Positions 51,411 to 59,109 of a DNA stretch of 64,000 nt are shown in pieces. Within the stretch, counting starts at the first letter, position 1. Each line of letters begins with the position of its first letter. The notes under the pieces were generated by a model. That model was not told the origin of the DNA. It searched no databases and saw nothing but the letters and a program-made list of their open reading frames with translations. The stretch is from positions 186,001 through 250,000 of the forward strand of contig CBDIDH010000002.1 of the NCBI GenBank assembly GCA_965277595.1. The letters run 5' to 3'. The stretch is from CBDIDH01 sp965277595. Lineage in GTDB: Bacteria > Planctomycetota > Planctomycetia > Isosphaerales > Isosphaeraceae. Both the position numbers and the translations under genes were made by a program.

Positions 51411-53426
51411 ATGATCGTTAGCTGGAACTGGCTCACGCAGTACGTCCGGATCGACATGCCGGTCGAGGCCCTCACCGAACGCCTCGCGCTGACGGGCCTG
51501 AACCACGAGTCAACCGCCGACGTCGGCGGCGACCTGGCGATTGACCTGGAAGTCACCAGCAATCGGCCCGACTGCCTCGGCCATCTCGGTGTCGCGCGCG
51601 AAATCTCCGTGCTTTTTGAACGTCCATTGCGGACGCCCGACCCCCGCCCGGCAACCTCGGGCGCCCCGGTCGAGACCTTGACCGCGGTGGCTGTCGACGC
51701 CCCAGACGTCTGCCCGCGATTCACGGCGCGTGTCGTTTCGGGCCTGGCCGTCCGCGAAAGCCCCTTCTGGCTTCGCAAGAGGCTGGAAACCCTCGGCGTT
51801 CGGCCGATCAGCAACGTTGTGGACGTGACCAATTACGTCATGTTCGAGTGCGGCCAACCCCTGCACGCCTATGATCTCGACAAACTTTCCGGCCGACGCC
51901 TGATCGTCCGACGCGCCCGGTCGGGCGAGTCGCTTCGAGCAATCAACGGCAAGTCGTATGAGCTCACCGCCGAGATGCTGGTGATCGCCGATGCGGAACG
52001 GCCCGTCGGCCTCGCCGGAGTGATGGGGGGCCTTGAGACCGAGATCGGCACGGGAACAACCTCGATTCTCATCGAGGCCGCGCAGTTTGATCCGCTCACG
52101 GTTCGAAAAACGTCGCGAGCCCTCGGCCTATTAAGCCCGTCGAGTTATCGGTTCGAACGTCCGCTTGATCCCGAGGCGACCGAATGGGCGAGTCGACGGT
52201 GCGCGGAACTGGTGCTCGAAACGGCGGGCGGCCGGCTACATCCCGGCCTGATCGACATCGGCCCGGCTCGCCCGGAACGACCGGCGGTCACGCTTCGACT
52301 GGACCAGATCCCCCGGGTTCTCGGCATCTCGATCGATCGCGAGACCGTGGACAGGATTCTGCAAGCGCTTGGCCTTGAACCGGCGGGAACGGCCGACGTC
52401 GCGCTCTCGTACAAACCGCCAAGCTGGCGGAGCGACCTCGACCGCGAGATTGACCTGATCGAGGAAGTCGCGCGCGTCCACGGCTACGAATACATTCCCG
52501 AAGACCGCGCCGTGCCGCTCACAAGCGCCCCGCGAACCACGCGCGAACGGGTCGAGGAGCTTATCCGCGAAGCGCTCACCGGGTTCCAGTTTGACGAGGC
52601 GGTCACCTATAGCCTCGTCGCCGACGACCTGAGCGAGGCGCTCAGCGCTGACGCGATCCTCCCGCCCGTTCGTGCCGAGCATTCGAGCCGGCGACGCGAG
52701 GGAGCGCTCCGCCAGTCACTGATTCCGAGCCTGCTTTCAGCTCGACGCCACAACGAGGCTCACGGCAACCCGGACGCGAACCTTTTCGAGATCGCCGACG
52801 TTTATCTTCCCCGAGCCGGTTCGATTCTTCCCGATCAGCCACCGAAGGTCGGCCTGGTCTCGGGCCTGGACCTCTTTGGAATCAAAGGGGTAATCGAGGC
52901 GCTTCTGGCCCGGCTTCATGTCGACGGACGACTCGACGTTGAGGCCGTGGACGTTCCCCTCTTCGCACCGGGACGATCGGGAGCGCTGACGATTGACGGC
53001 GAACGCCTCGGCTTCTTTGGCGAGGTGAGCCGAAGCCGATTGGACGCCATCGAGTTGCGCGGAGCGTCCACGGCGGCCGAGCTTGATCTGGCTGTCTTGA
53101 TCCGAAAGGCCGTGCTCGTTCCACAGAATAAAACCTTGCCTCCGTTCCCGGCCGTTGATCGCGACCTCTCGCTGGTCGTCGCGCGCTCGCTCCCCTGGTC
53201 AGAACTTTCCAGTGTGGTCGCCGCGGCCGCGGGGCCAATGCTGGAGGGACTCGACTTTCTTGATACCTTCGCCGGGGGCAATGTGCCTGAAGGTCGACAG
53301 AGCGTTCACTTTGGCCTTCGGTTTCGGCACCCCGAGCGGACACTCACGGGCGAAGAGGTCGATCGATCAATTCGCGGGATTGTGGACGCGTGCGTCGCGC
53401 GGTTTGAGGCCACGCTGCGGGTTTAA
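51411..53426 (+). CDS. pheT: Phenylalanyl-tRNA synthetase beta subunit without N-terminal tRNA-binding domain
   Basis: The 671-residue protein starts at ATG 51411. It begins IVSWNWLTQYVRIDMPVEAL and after LALTGLNHESTADVGGD goes straight to LEVTSNRPDCLGHLGVAREI. In most bacteria an EMAP/OB-type tRNA-binding domain of about 110 residues sits between these parts, making about 800 residues. The B3/B4 editing region (NVVDVTNYVMFECGQPLHAY), B5 (PRVLGISIDRETVDRILQAL), the core, and the C-terminal anticodon-binding domain (FPAVDRDLSLVVARSLPW) are present. It pairs with PheS to charge tRNA-Phe. Confidence 0.93.
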   Translation: MIVSWNWLTQYVRIDMPVEALTERLALTGLNHESTADVGGDLAIDLEVTSNRPDCLGHLGVAREISVLFERPLRTPDPRPATSGAPVETLTAVAVDAPDVCPRFTARVVSGLAVRESPFWLRKRLETLGVRPISNVVDVTNYVMFECGQPLHAYDLDKLSGRRLIVRRARSGESLRAINGKSYELTAEMLVIADAERPVGLAGVMGGLETEIGTGTTSILIEAAQFDPLTVRKTSRALGLLSPSSYRFERPLDPEATEWASRRCAELVLETAGGRLHPGLIDIGPARPERPAVTLRLDQIPRVLGISIDRETVDRILQALGLEPAGTADVALSYKPPSWRSDLDREIDLIEEVARVHGYEYIPEDRAVPLTSAPRTTRERVEELIREALTGFQFDEAVTYSLVADDLSEALSADAILPPVRAEHSSRRREGALRQSLIPSLLSARRHNEAHGNPDANLFEIADVYLPRAGSILPDQPPKVGLVSGLDLFGIKGVIEALLARLHVDGRLDVEAVDVPLFAPGRSGALTIDGERLGFFGEVSRSRLDAIELRGASTAAELDLAVLIRKAVLVPQNKTLPPFPAVDRDLSLVVARSLPWSELSSVVAAAAGPMLEGLDFLDTFAGGNVPEGRQSVHFGLRFRHPERTLTGEEVDRSIRGIVDACVARFEATLRV

Positions 53427-53467
53427 CTCTTTTGATCTCAAAATTCCGAGAGGAAGCCGCGTCGTCG

Positions 53468-53944
53468 ATGTTTGATAATCGCTGGGATAACTGGTCGGGC
53501 GACTTCGCCGAATCGTTTGCCGCTGGCCTTCTCAACCCATCCGTGCGCAACGCGATTCCCGAAATTCTCGGTCATTTCGGCCGAGAGGTTCGCAAAGTCG
53601 ATCACGCTTTTCCCGACGAGGTTTCGCCAGGAACCTTTGCCCGGGTCATGGCCGAGTCGATGCCACGGTTGAACCTTCCCGAACCAGCTCGACCGCATGC
53701 GCCGGAGGTGATCGCTCGATTTCTTGAATATCTTCGAGAGAGCGGTCGGGTTGGCGAAGGAGACGACTGGGCGGCGGAGGTCCGAACGATTGCGGACGAC
53801 ATTCGAAACAAGAAGAAGCCCAGCAGTGGAACCAAAGGGGAGACGATCCGTAAGCCCGTGGGAGCGGCGCAGGTTGGTCGCAATGACCCCTGTCCGTGTG
53901 GCTCGGGGAAGAAGTTCAAGAAGTGTTGCCTCGGGCAGACCTGA
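53468..53944 (+). CDS. SEC-C zinc-motif protein
   Basis: The 158-residue protein starts at ATG 53468, with GAGAGGAAG upstream. The first 110 residues are helical and not recognised (FDNRWDNWSGDFAESFAAGL). The C-terminus GRNDPCPCGSGKKFKKCC is the SEC-C zinc motif, CxCxxxxxxxxCC, found at the end of SecA and in many other proteins. There it binds zinc and often ribosomes or SecB. The gene is 41 bases after pheT, so it is probably co-transcribed. The function is unknown; a ribosome-associated role is a guess. Confidence 0.75.
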   Translation: MFDNRWDNWSGDFAESFAAGLLNPSVRNAIPEILGHFGREVRKVDHAFPDEVSPGTFARVMAESMPRLNLPEPARPHAPEVIARFLEYLRESGRVGEGDDWAAEVRTIADDIRNKKKPSSGTKGETIRKPVGAAQVGRNDPCPCGSGKKFKKCCLGQT

Positions 53945-53962
53945 GACGTTCACGCGCGAAGG

Positions 53963-54012
53963 AAAAAAAACGGGGCCCGATCTCGCTCACAAGGTCGAGA
54001 TCAGGCCCCGTT
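53963..54012 (-). terminator. Strong terminator for the CsbD-DUF883 gene
   Basis: AACGGGGCCCGATCTCG (53969-53985) pairs with 53996-54012 with one mismatch over a 10-base loop. On the minus strand the stem is followed by eight T residues (A-tract 53963-53970). The plus-strand SEC-C gene may use it too. Confidence 0.85.
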
Positions 54013-54037
54013 GCATTGTTCGGAACTGGTCAGCGGC

Positions 54038-54493
54038 TTACCGGGATCGGAGCGCCAGACCGACGACGACACCAACAACGAGACCGACACCAAAGGCCGC
54101 GGCGACCGACTGGCCGGGGTTCTGGCGAACAAGATCCTCGGCGTGGTCCACGTGTTCGCGGGCCGCGCCGGCGAGGTTGCCGTACTGGTCGCGAGCCTGG
54201 CTGGCGAGGTTGCCGTACTGGTCGCGAAGACGCTCACCGGCGTGCTGCGCGAAGTTGCTGACCGCTTCGGTGGCCGACGAGACGCCCGAAGCGCTCTTGG
54301 AGGTCAGGTCGCCGAGAAACTTCTCGACTGCTTCACGTCCTTCGCCGGTCTTTTGCTGGATCTTGCCGACGAGTTGATCGATATTACCGCCCTGAATTTG
54401 AAGGTCATCGTCCGTGAGCTGGCCCCATTTCTCCTTGACCTGGCCGCGGAGCGAATTCCACTGACCCTGAAGCTCTTGAGCATTGATCGCCAT
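54038..54493 (-). CDS. CsbD domain fused to a DUF883-like glycine-zipper membrane anchor
   Basis: The 151-residue protein starts at ATG 54493. Residues 5-60 (LQGQWNSLRGQVKEKWGQLT, DDDLQIQGGNIDQLVGKIQQ) match CsbD, a stress-induced protein family. A helical linker follows with an 11-residue repeat, RDQYGNLASQA and RDQYGNLAGAA. The end, NPGQSVAAAFGVGLVVGVVV, then GLALRSR, is the Gly-rich C-terminal membrane helix of the DUF883 (YqjD/ElaB) group. E. coli YqjD and ElaB are inner-membrane proteins linked to ribosomes in stationary phase. This fusion ties a soluble stress domain to the membrane. Confidence 0.85.
   Translation of the reverse strand: MAINAQELQGQWNSLRGQVKEKWGQLTDDDLQIQGGNIDQLVGKIQQKTGEGREAVEKFLGDLTSKSASGVSSATEAVSNFAQHAGERLRDQYGNLASQARDQYGNLAGAAREHVDHAEDLVRQNPGQSVAAAFGVGLVVGVVVGLALRSR
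54171..54228 (-). repeat. 33-base direct repeat coding for an 11-residue unit
   Basis: Exact 25-base copies begin at 54171 and 54204, a period of 33 bases, and encode RDQYGNLA twice. Eleven-residue periodicity is also seen in late-embryogenesis-abundant-type helices. Confidence 0.8.
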
Positions 54494-54631
54494 CGTAGTC
54501 GTACTCCCAGATTCCTCAATCCACCGACCTCAGCCAAGAGACTGGGTCGTTTTATTGACTTCGCCAACGATTAAAAGCAAGCCGGGTGCCAAGAATAACG
54601 GGATTTTATCTTTCCCAATCCAGACTATGGG

Positions 54632-54663
54632 AAGAAAAGAGCCCCCCGGCCCGCGGGGGGCTC
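54632..54663 (-). terminator. Rho-independent terminator after the lipoprotein gene
   Basis: GAGCCCCCC and GGGGGGCTC (54639-54663) form a very GC-rich stem; on the minus strand the sequence continues TTTTCTTCCC. Confidence 0.8.
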
Positions 54664-54672
54664 GATCGAAGA

Positions 54673-54873
54673 TTACTTCTTTTCGGGCGGGGTGACCGGG
54701 TTGGTCGCGGCCGGCTCGGTCGACTTGACCTCGTGGGTGTCCGTCGCGGTGGTCGTGCCGGTCGGCGTGGTCGTCGTCGTCTGGGTCTCTTCCTTGGCCT
54801 TGTCGGCGCAACCAACGAAGCCAACACCCGAGAGAGCCGCCAGAAGCAGGGCCGAGGCGAAAAGGCGCGTCAT
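54673..54873 (-). CDS. Small lipoprotein with Thr-rich tail
   Basis: The 66-residue protein starts at ATG 54873, with AGGA upstream; an ATG 33 bases further up gives extra residues that spoil the signal. MTRLFASALLLAALSGVGFV is a lipoprotein signal ending FVGC (acylated Cys at about 22). The mature part is charged and Thr/Pro-rich (KEETQTTTTTPTGTTTA), without a fold. It is similar to small entericidin-like or unstructured envelope lipoproteins. It lies downstream of no other gene and is closed by its own terminator. Confidence 0.75.
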   Translation of the reverse strand: MTRLFASALLLAALSGVGFVGCADKAKEETQTTTTTPTGTTTATDTHEVKSTEPAATNPVTPPEKK

Positions 54874-55201
54874 TGTCAATTCCTGTGAGGTCAATTTCAA
54901 ACACAACGGCGGGCCAGCCCTCGCGGGGCCACAGACCCGCCGACAGTCGGATGATAATCAGGCAACCCCCGTGCCGTATAGACTTGTTATGATCCAGCCT
55001 TCTTTTTTGGGCGTCGATCAGCAACAACATGCGTCCTCTCAACGCCTTTCGCGAGCTGACACTGAAGGCTCGCTCGCGGCACGACCGTTGCACCAGGAAC
55101 CTTTTGAATTTTCCAAGGCCAGGTCGCCCTCAACGCATTCTTCGATCGTGGGCGACAGGCTTATTACCAGACTTCGCCCAACACATTAGAGGAGGCTCAT
55201 C
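54874..55201. other. Divergent region before the anchor-protein gene
   Basis: The 328 bases hold no gene. An extended -10 element (TG at 54985-54986, TATGAT at 54988-54993) could start transcription to the plus-strand gene about 210 bases later. A plus-strand open frame across this region is a shadow without a ribosome site. Confidence 0.4.
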
Positions 55202-55690
55202 ATGCCCAGCGGTAATCAGGGACAGGGGCGTCGGAACGAGGGGAACGACCGGAGTAATGGAGGCGTCAACCCCTCGACTCGCGACGCGGGGCGAGTGGCT
55301 TCCGAGACCGCTCAGCAGGTTGGCGACCGCTTCCGCGAAGGATACGAGACCGCTCGACAGGAAATGGCGCATCGCTATCGACGCGCCGAAGGGACCATCG
55401 CGCGCAATCCCAAGAACTCGGTCATGCTCGGGTTTGGGCTCGGCGTCGGCATCGGTCTGGCCCTGACCGCCCTTTTGACCCATCGCGAGGAAGAGACCTG
55501 GGCCGATCGCTATCTCCCCGATTCGCTCCGCGATCTGCCCGAATCGCTTCGCAAGGCGCGGATTTCCGAGAGCGTTCGAGGCGCCGTGCGCGACGCGCAC
55601 GTTCCTGACTCGGTTCATCACACCTTCCATCACCTCGCCGAGGCCATTCGCGACCTGCCGGGGACGATCTCGAAGGCCGTTGGCCGTTGA
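55202..55690 (+). CDS. DUF883-like anchor protein with charged ends
   Basis: The 162-residue protein starts at ATG 55202, behind GGAGG. A polar, Asn/Gly/Arg-rich N-terminus is followed by a helical segment (ASETAQQVGDRFREGYETAR) and the Gly-rich membrane helix NPKNSVMLGFGLGVGIGLAL. Unlike the typical YqjD group, 75 more residues follow the helix (DRYLPDSLRDLPESLRKARI and HHTFHHLAEAIRDLPGTISK), with a repeated LPxS/T pattern. It is probably an inner-membrane stress protein related to the other anchor proteins nearby. A terminator follows. Confidence 0.75.
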   Translation: MPSGNQGQGRRNEGNDRSNGGVNPSTRDAGRVASETAQQVGDRFREGYETARQEMAHRYRRAEGTIARNPKNSVMLGFGLGVGIGLALTALLTHREEETWADRYLPDSLRDLPESLRKARISESVRGAVRDAHVPDSVHHTFHHLAEAIRDLPGTISKAVGR

Positions 55691-56006
55691 GATCGGTCTA
55701 AATTGACGGTCTCCAGCAAGAACGACCCGCCCGACCTGCCGCTCGGATTTATCCGAATCGGCGAGCCGGGCGGGCTTTTTTGTCCGTTGAGTGAGTAATG
55801 AGTTTCGGAGAATTGCCAGGGAACGAAGACCGCGGCTTTCCGATTTCTAGCCAACGCTCTTCGGTCATTCGTCCTCGCGGGACAGCACTGGCAATCCTCC
55901 TGCTCAGGCGTTGTGGAGACTCGACACCTCCCAACCCTCGCGTAATACTGTGGCGAGGGACGCTGAGAGTCCGGTGGATCGATCAAGTCAAGACGAGGCC
56001 AACGAC
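55691..56006. other. Intergenic region with terminator and degenerate repeat
   Basis: The region starts with a strong terminator. From 55808 to 55895 imperfect inverted words (ATTGCCAG with CTGGCAAT; GAAGACCG with CGGTCATTC) resemble the GACCGAGG-type repeat found elsewhere in the window. Possible GTG starts of the next gene lie at 55950 and 55974. Confidence 0.45.
55726..55781 (+). terminator. Rho-independent terminator after the anchor-protein gene
   Basis: CCCGCCCG (55726-55733) pairs with CGGGCGGG (55767-55774), followed by six T residues (55776-55781); the long loop contains an inner stem. Confidence 0.8.
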
Positions 56007-57569
56007 GTGCTCAGGAACTGGCGGGCCTGGGTTCTCTTGATTCTGCTCGTGGGGCCGATTCTGGCCTACATGGGCTTTGGAATGCTCTGGCTCTTCGCGA
56101 AGGGATGGCTCTTCATCGCCGGGGCCGTGTGGGTCGCCTCGGGGATGGTCTTCGCCTATTTCGCCGCGCGCTGGACCAAGTCGCAGCGCGAATTACTCCC
56201 TCCAATCGACTGGGACGCTCCCCAGACCTTCGCCAAGATTGATCGCGACGCCTGGGCGATCGTCGAGGCCGAGGCCGAACGCGGCGAGGCCGTCTCGCTG
56301 GACGCCCTGGTTGAGTTCAACGTCTACTCCGAAACCGGCTTGCGGCTGGCCAAGGCGCTCGCCGACCACTACCACCCGCTCTCGACCGACCCGATCGAGA
56401 ACGTCGCGGTGGTCGACATGCTGACGGCGCTGGAGCTTGCCGCCGAAGACCTTCGCCACCTCTGCCGCCAGGTTCCCGGCGGCGACATGATCACGCCGTC
56501 ACACTGGAAGAAGGCCGTCACGGTGGCCGGATACATCCAGCGCGCCAATGACATCTATTCCTATCTTTTGCCGATCTTCAGCCCGGTGACCGGCCTGGTC
56601 CGCCTCGGGACCCAGCAATTGATGGTCAAGCCGGCCTGGAAGAACATGCAGCAAAACCTTTTGCGGTGGTTCTTCCGGGCCTTTGTGAACCGCCTCGGCG
56701 TGCACCTGATCGAGCTTTATAGCGGTCGGCTGGCGATCGGTCCCGAGCAATACCGGCGTCTCACCCGACGCGGTGCACGTGTTCCCGAAGGACTCGAAGG
56801 CGACCTGCCCCCTTTGCGCGTGGCCGTCGCGGGGGCTCGTGATGTCGACAAGGCTCGCCTGATTCACCTTGTCCGCCAGTCCTTGGACGGCGATTCGCCG
56901 CTCATCAAGGCCCGGCTCGAAGGGGCCGGGATTGATGAATCGTCCCTGGATCGCCTCAAAAACGCCGAGTGGATCGAGGTGGAAGGTTACACCCATCACT
57001 CTGAGGGCGAGACCGCCCGCGACCGCGCCTCGCGTCGCGAGGCCGTGGAAGAGGCTGTCGAAGGGGATCTTTTGATCCTCATGATCGACGCCCGACGCGA
57101 GACGACCCCCGCCGACCTCGCCTTTGCCCAGGGTTGGGACCGCTGGTACGTCGAACACCCGACCCACGAACTCCCCCCCGCGCTCGCCGTGTTAATTGGG
57201 ATGGACGACCCGGGCCTTGGCGGCGACTGGAAACCTCCTTACAACTGGCAGCAAGGCCAGGGGCCCAGAGAAACGGCGGGGCGTGCCCGTTTAAACACGC
57301 TTCGCACCGCGCTGCCGCCGAGCATCGTTGAGATCGTGCCGGTCGGCCTTGCGGAAAATCTTCCCTTCGGCGTGGTCGAGTTGCTCTTGCCGTCGCTCCT
57401 TGCCCAGTTTCATCGCGCCGAGCGGGCCGCCTTGATCCATCATTTGCACCGCGTCTCGCGACAGTCCAAGGCGCGTCGCCTTGTCTCGCAGGTCGGCGAT
57501 CGGGGCCGGACGATCTGGAACTCGCTCCGCGCGGGACGTCGGCCCCAGACGGCGGGGAAGGATTCCTGA
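56007..57569 (+). CDS. Membrane protein with a degenerate GTPase domain
   Basis: The 520-residue protein is placed at GTG 56007 because CGAGG lies 8 bases upstream; GTG 55974 and 55950 are alternatives with weaker sites. Two membrane helices (AWVLLILLVGPILAYMGFGM and AKGWLFIAGAVWVASGMVFA) precede a helical region. Then comes PLRVAVAGARDVDKARLIHL at the place of a P-loop, with LLILMIDARRETTPADLAFA and LAVLIGMDDP as the later strands. The layout is that of dynamin- or Era-like GTPases, but GxxxxGK[ST] reads GARDVDKA, so nucleotide binding is doubtful. It heads a run of envelope genes and may be a scaffold. Confidence 0.75.
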   Translation: MLRNWRAWVLLILLVGPILAYMGFGMLWLFAKGWLFIAGAVWVASGMVFAYFAARWTKSQRELLPPIDWDAPQTFAKIDRDAWAIVEAEAERGEAVSLDALVEFNVYSETGLRLAKALADHYHPLSTDPIENVAVVDMLTALELAAEDLRHLCRQVPGGDMITPSHWKKAVTVAGYIQRANDIYSYLLPIFSPVTGLVRLGTQQLMVKPAWKNMQQNLLRWFFRAFVNRLGVHLIELYSGRLAIGPEQYRRLTRRGARVPEGLEGDLPPLRVAVAGARDVDKARLIHLVRQSLDGDSPLIKARLEGAGIDESSLDRLKNAEWIEVEGYTHHSEGETARDRASRREAVEEAVEGDLLILMIDARRETTPADLAFAQGWDRWYVEHPTHELPPALAVLIGMDDPGLGGDWKPPYNWQQGQGPRETAGRARLNTLRTALPPSIVEIVPVGLAENLPFGVVELLLPSLLAQFHRAERAALIHHLHRVSRQSKARRLVSQVGDRGRTIWNSLRAGRRPQTAGKDS

Positions 57570-57860
57570 GACAGGGGTCGCGGATCGGCAAGTCCGGAAG
57601 AAATCCGCGGGATTCTTGATCCTCGCGGCCGGTCGCCAATCATCGCGCAGAATAATGCGCTTTCATGGGATCACCATGCGCGTTTCCATGAAGCCGACCG
57701 TGGAGCCTACATCGTACGCGGCACCGACAAAGCTTGGCACTGGTCTTGCGAACGAGAAGTCAATGTCTCGGGCGTTTCCCGCCCGGTCGACTCGATATGG
57801 GACCGCGATCAAGACGCATCGGGCCCAAACCAGGGCAACGACGCAGACGGGGAGCAGGAC

Positions 57861-58412
57861 GTGGCCACCGTTTCTCAAGAATCGGACGAGATCCGCAGGC
57901 AGATGGCCCAGATTCGCCGGGCCATGCACGAGGACGTCAAGGAAGTCGTCGCCACGGCGGAAGCCGCGGCCGACTGGCGGCAGTACTTGATGGCCTATCC
58001 CTGGGTCTCGATCGGCGTGGCCTTTGGGATCGGCTACCTGATCGTTCCGCGTCGGCATAAGACCCGCGACGCCATCAAGGCCACTCAGGCCGACGTGTCG
58101 AAGGTTCGTGAGATGGTCGAGACGACCGGCAAGAAGGTCGCCGAGACGGCGCGAGCCCAGACCGATCCGCCCGCTCGGAAAAAGGGGCTTATCGCGGCAG
58201 GTCTGGGCATGCTCGCGCCGATCGCCTGGAAGGCCGCGCAGGGCTATGCGATGAAGTATCTGGAACAGTGGATCATGCAGCAACAATCGTCCGCGATGCA
58301 GGCGGGTCCGCCTCCGTTTCAGCCGGGAGGCTCAATAGGACCAGGAGGTCCCGGCGGACCGGGTCGACCTCCGACAGGGCCGCGACGCGCGGCGGGTCCG
58401 GGAGCTTTCTGA
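57861..58412 (+). CDS. Membrane-anchored DUF3618/DUF883-like protein
   Basis: The 183-residue protein starts at GTG 57861, with GGGGAG upstream. SDEIRRQMAQIRRAMHEDVK resembles the N-terminal helix of DUF3618 and YqjD proteins. YPWVSIGVAFGIGYLIVP is the short Gly-rich membrane segment. A second helical region with GLIAAGLGMLAPIAWKAAQG and a Gln-rich helix (EQWIMQQQSSAMQ) leads to a Pro/Gly-rich tail (GGPGGPGRPPTGPRR). The gap to the next gene is 35 bases. It looks like one partner of the anchor-protein group here. Confidence 0.7.
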   Translation: MATVSQESDEIRRQMAQIRRAMHEDVKEVVATAEAAADWRQYLMAYPWVSIGVAFGIGYLIVPRRHKTRDAIKATQADVSKVREMVETTGKKVAETARAQTDPPARKKGLIAAGLGMLAPIAWKAAQGYAMKYLEQWIMQQQSSAMQAGPPPFQPGGSIGPGGPGGPGRPPTGPRRAAGPGAF

Positions 58413-58447
58413 CCTGGAATCGTGGAACTTCTTGGAGACGGAACGCA

Positions 58448-58660
58448 ATGATTGATCGACTTCAGCCGCCCGATTCGGGGTATGCCGACCAGGCCGAGGA
58501 ACTCAAGGCCAAGGCGCTCGAATATGCACTCTCGGCACAGTCAAAATTCTCGGATGGACGAGAGTTTGTGAAAACCTATGTCACCAAGGAACCCGTGCGA
58601 GCCCTCGGCATCGCCCTGGGATTGGGGGTCGTCGTCGGATGGCTGATCAAGCGACGTTAA
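58448..58660 (+). CDS. Small DUF883-like anchor protein
   Basis: The 70-residue protein starts at ATG 58448. An amphipathic helix (ADQAEELKAKALEYALSAQS, KFSDGREFVKTYVTK) precedes the anchor EPVRALGIALGLGVVVGWLI, then KRR. It is a minimal version of ElaB/YqjD, and its C-terminus closely resembles that of the small protein at 62367-62564. It overlaps the next gene by 22 bases, so the two are co-translated. Confidence 0.75.
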   Translation: MIDRLQPPDSGYADQAEELKAKALEYALSAQSKFSDGREFVKTYVTKEPVRALGIALGLGVVVGWLIKRR

Positions 58661-59109
58661 AAGGCTCCGCCAGGGCCGGACACACCAACGGCAGCGCCCC
58701 CGGCGTGGTCGGTAGTATTACTGAGTTCGGCAACGACGTCTTCACGCTCGTTGAATTGCAGGCCAAGCTCGCCGCGATTGACGCCAAGGAATCGAAAGAC
58801 CGCGCTCTCTTGCCGATCATCGTGGCGGTGGTCGCCGTCGTGGTGATCGTGGCCGCAATCCCGGTCGCTCTTCTCGGCGTGGCCGATCTGCTGGCCCGAG
58901 CCCTCAATATCGCGCCCGGCTGGACGATGCTTCTCACGGCGCTCGTCACGCTGGCGATCGCGGCCTTGATCGGCTTTCTTTCCGTCAAGGAAGTCGGCCG
59001 AAGTCTGGAGCCCTTGCGCAGGTCGCACGAGGAACTCGTCCGAAACCTCGCCTGGATTCGCACCGTTCTGGTTTACAGCGGTCGGTCGACGCCGCCGAGG
59101 CGCGGATAG
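58639..59109 (+). CDS. YqjE-like (phage-holin superfamily III) membrane protein
   Basis: The 156-residue protein starts at ATG 58639, inside the end of the anchor gene. ITEFGNDVFTLVELQAKLAA, then two membrane helices (LLPIIVAVVAVVVIVAAIPV and WTMLLTALVTLAIAALIGFL) and a charged C-terminus with SLEPLRRSHEELVRNLAWIR match the YqjE/holin-like family. In E. coli yqjE is in one operon with yqjD, as here with a YqjD-like gene, so the pairing is conserved. It is not evidence for a prophage. The stop codon overlaps the next start by 1 base. Confidence 0.8.
   Translation: MADQATLKGSARAGHTNGSAPGVVGSITEFGNDVFTLVELQAKLAAIDAKESKDRALLPIIVAVVAVVVIVAAIPVALLGVADLLARALNIAPGWTMLLTALVTLAIAALIGFLSVKEVGRSLEPLRRSHEELVRNLAWIRTVLVYSGRSTPPRRG

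Noticed and set aside
58639..59109. Holin-like protein as a sign of a prophage
   Set aside because: It matches the chromosomal YqjE group paired with a YqjD-like gene, and no other phage gene is near.
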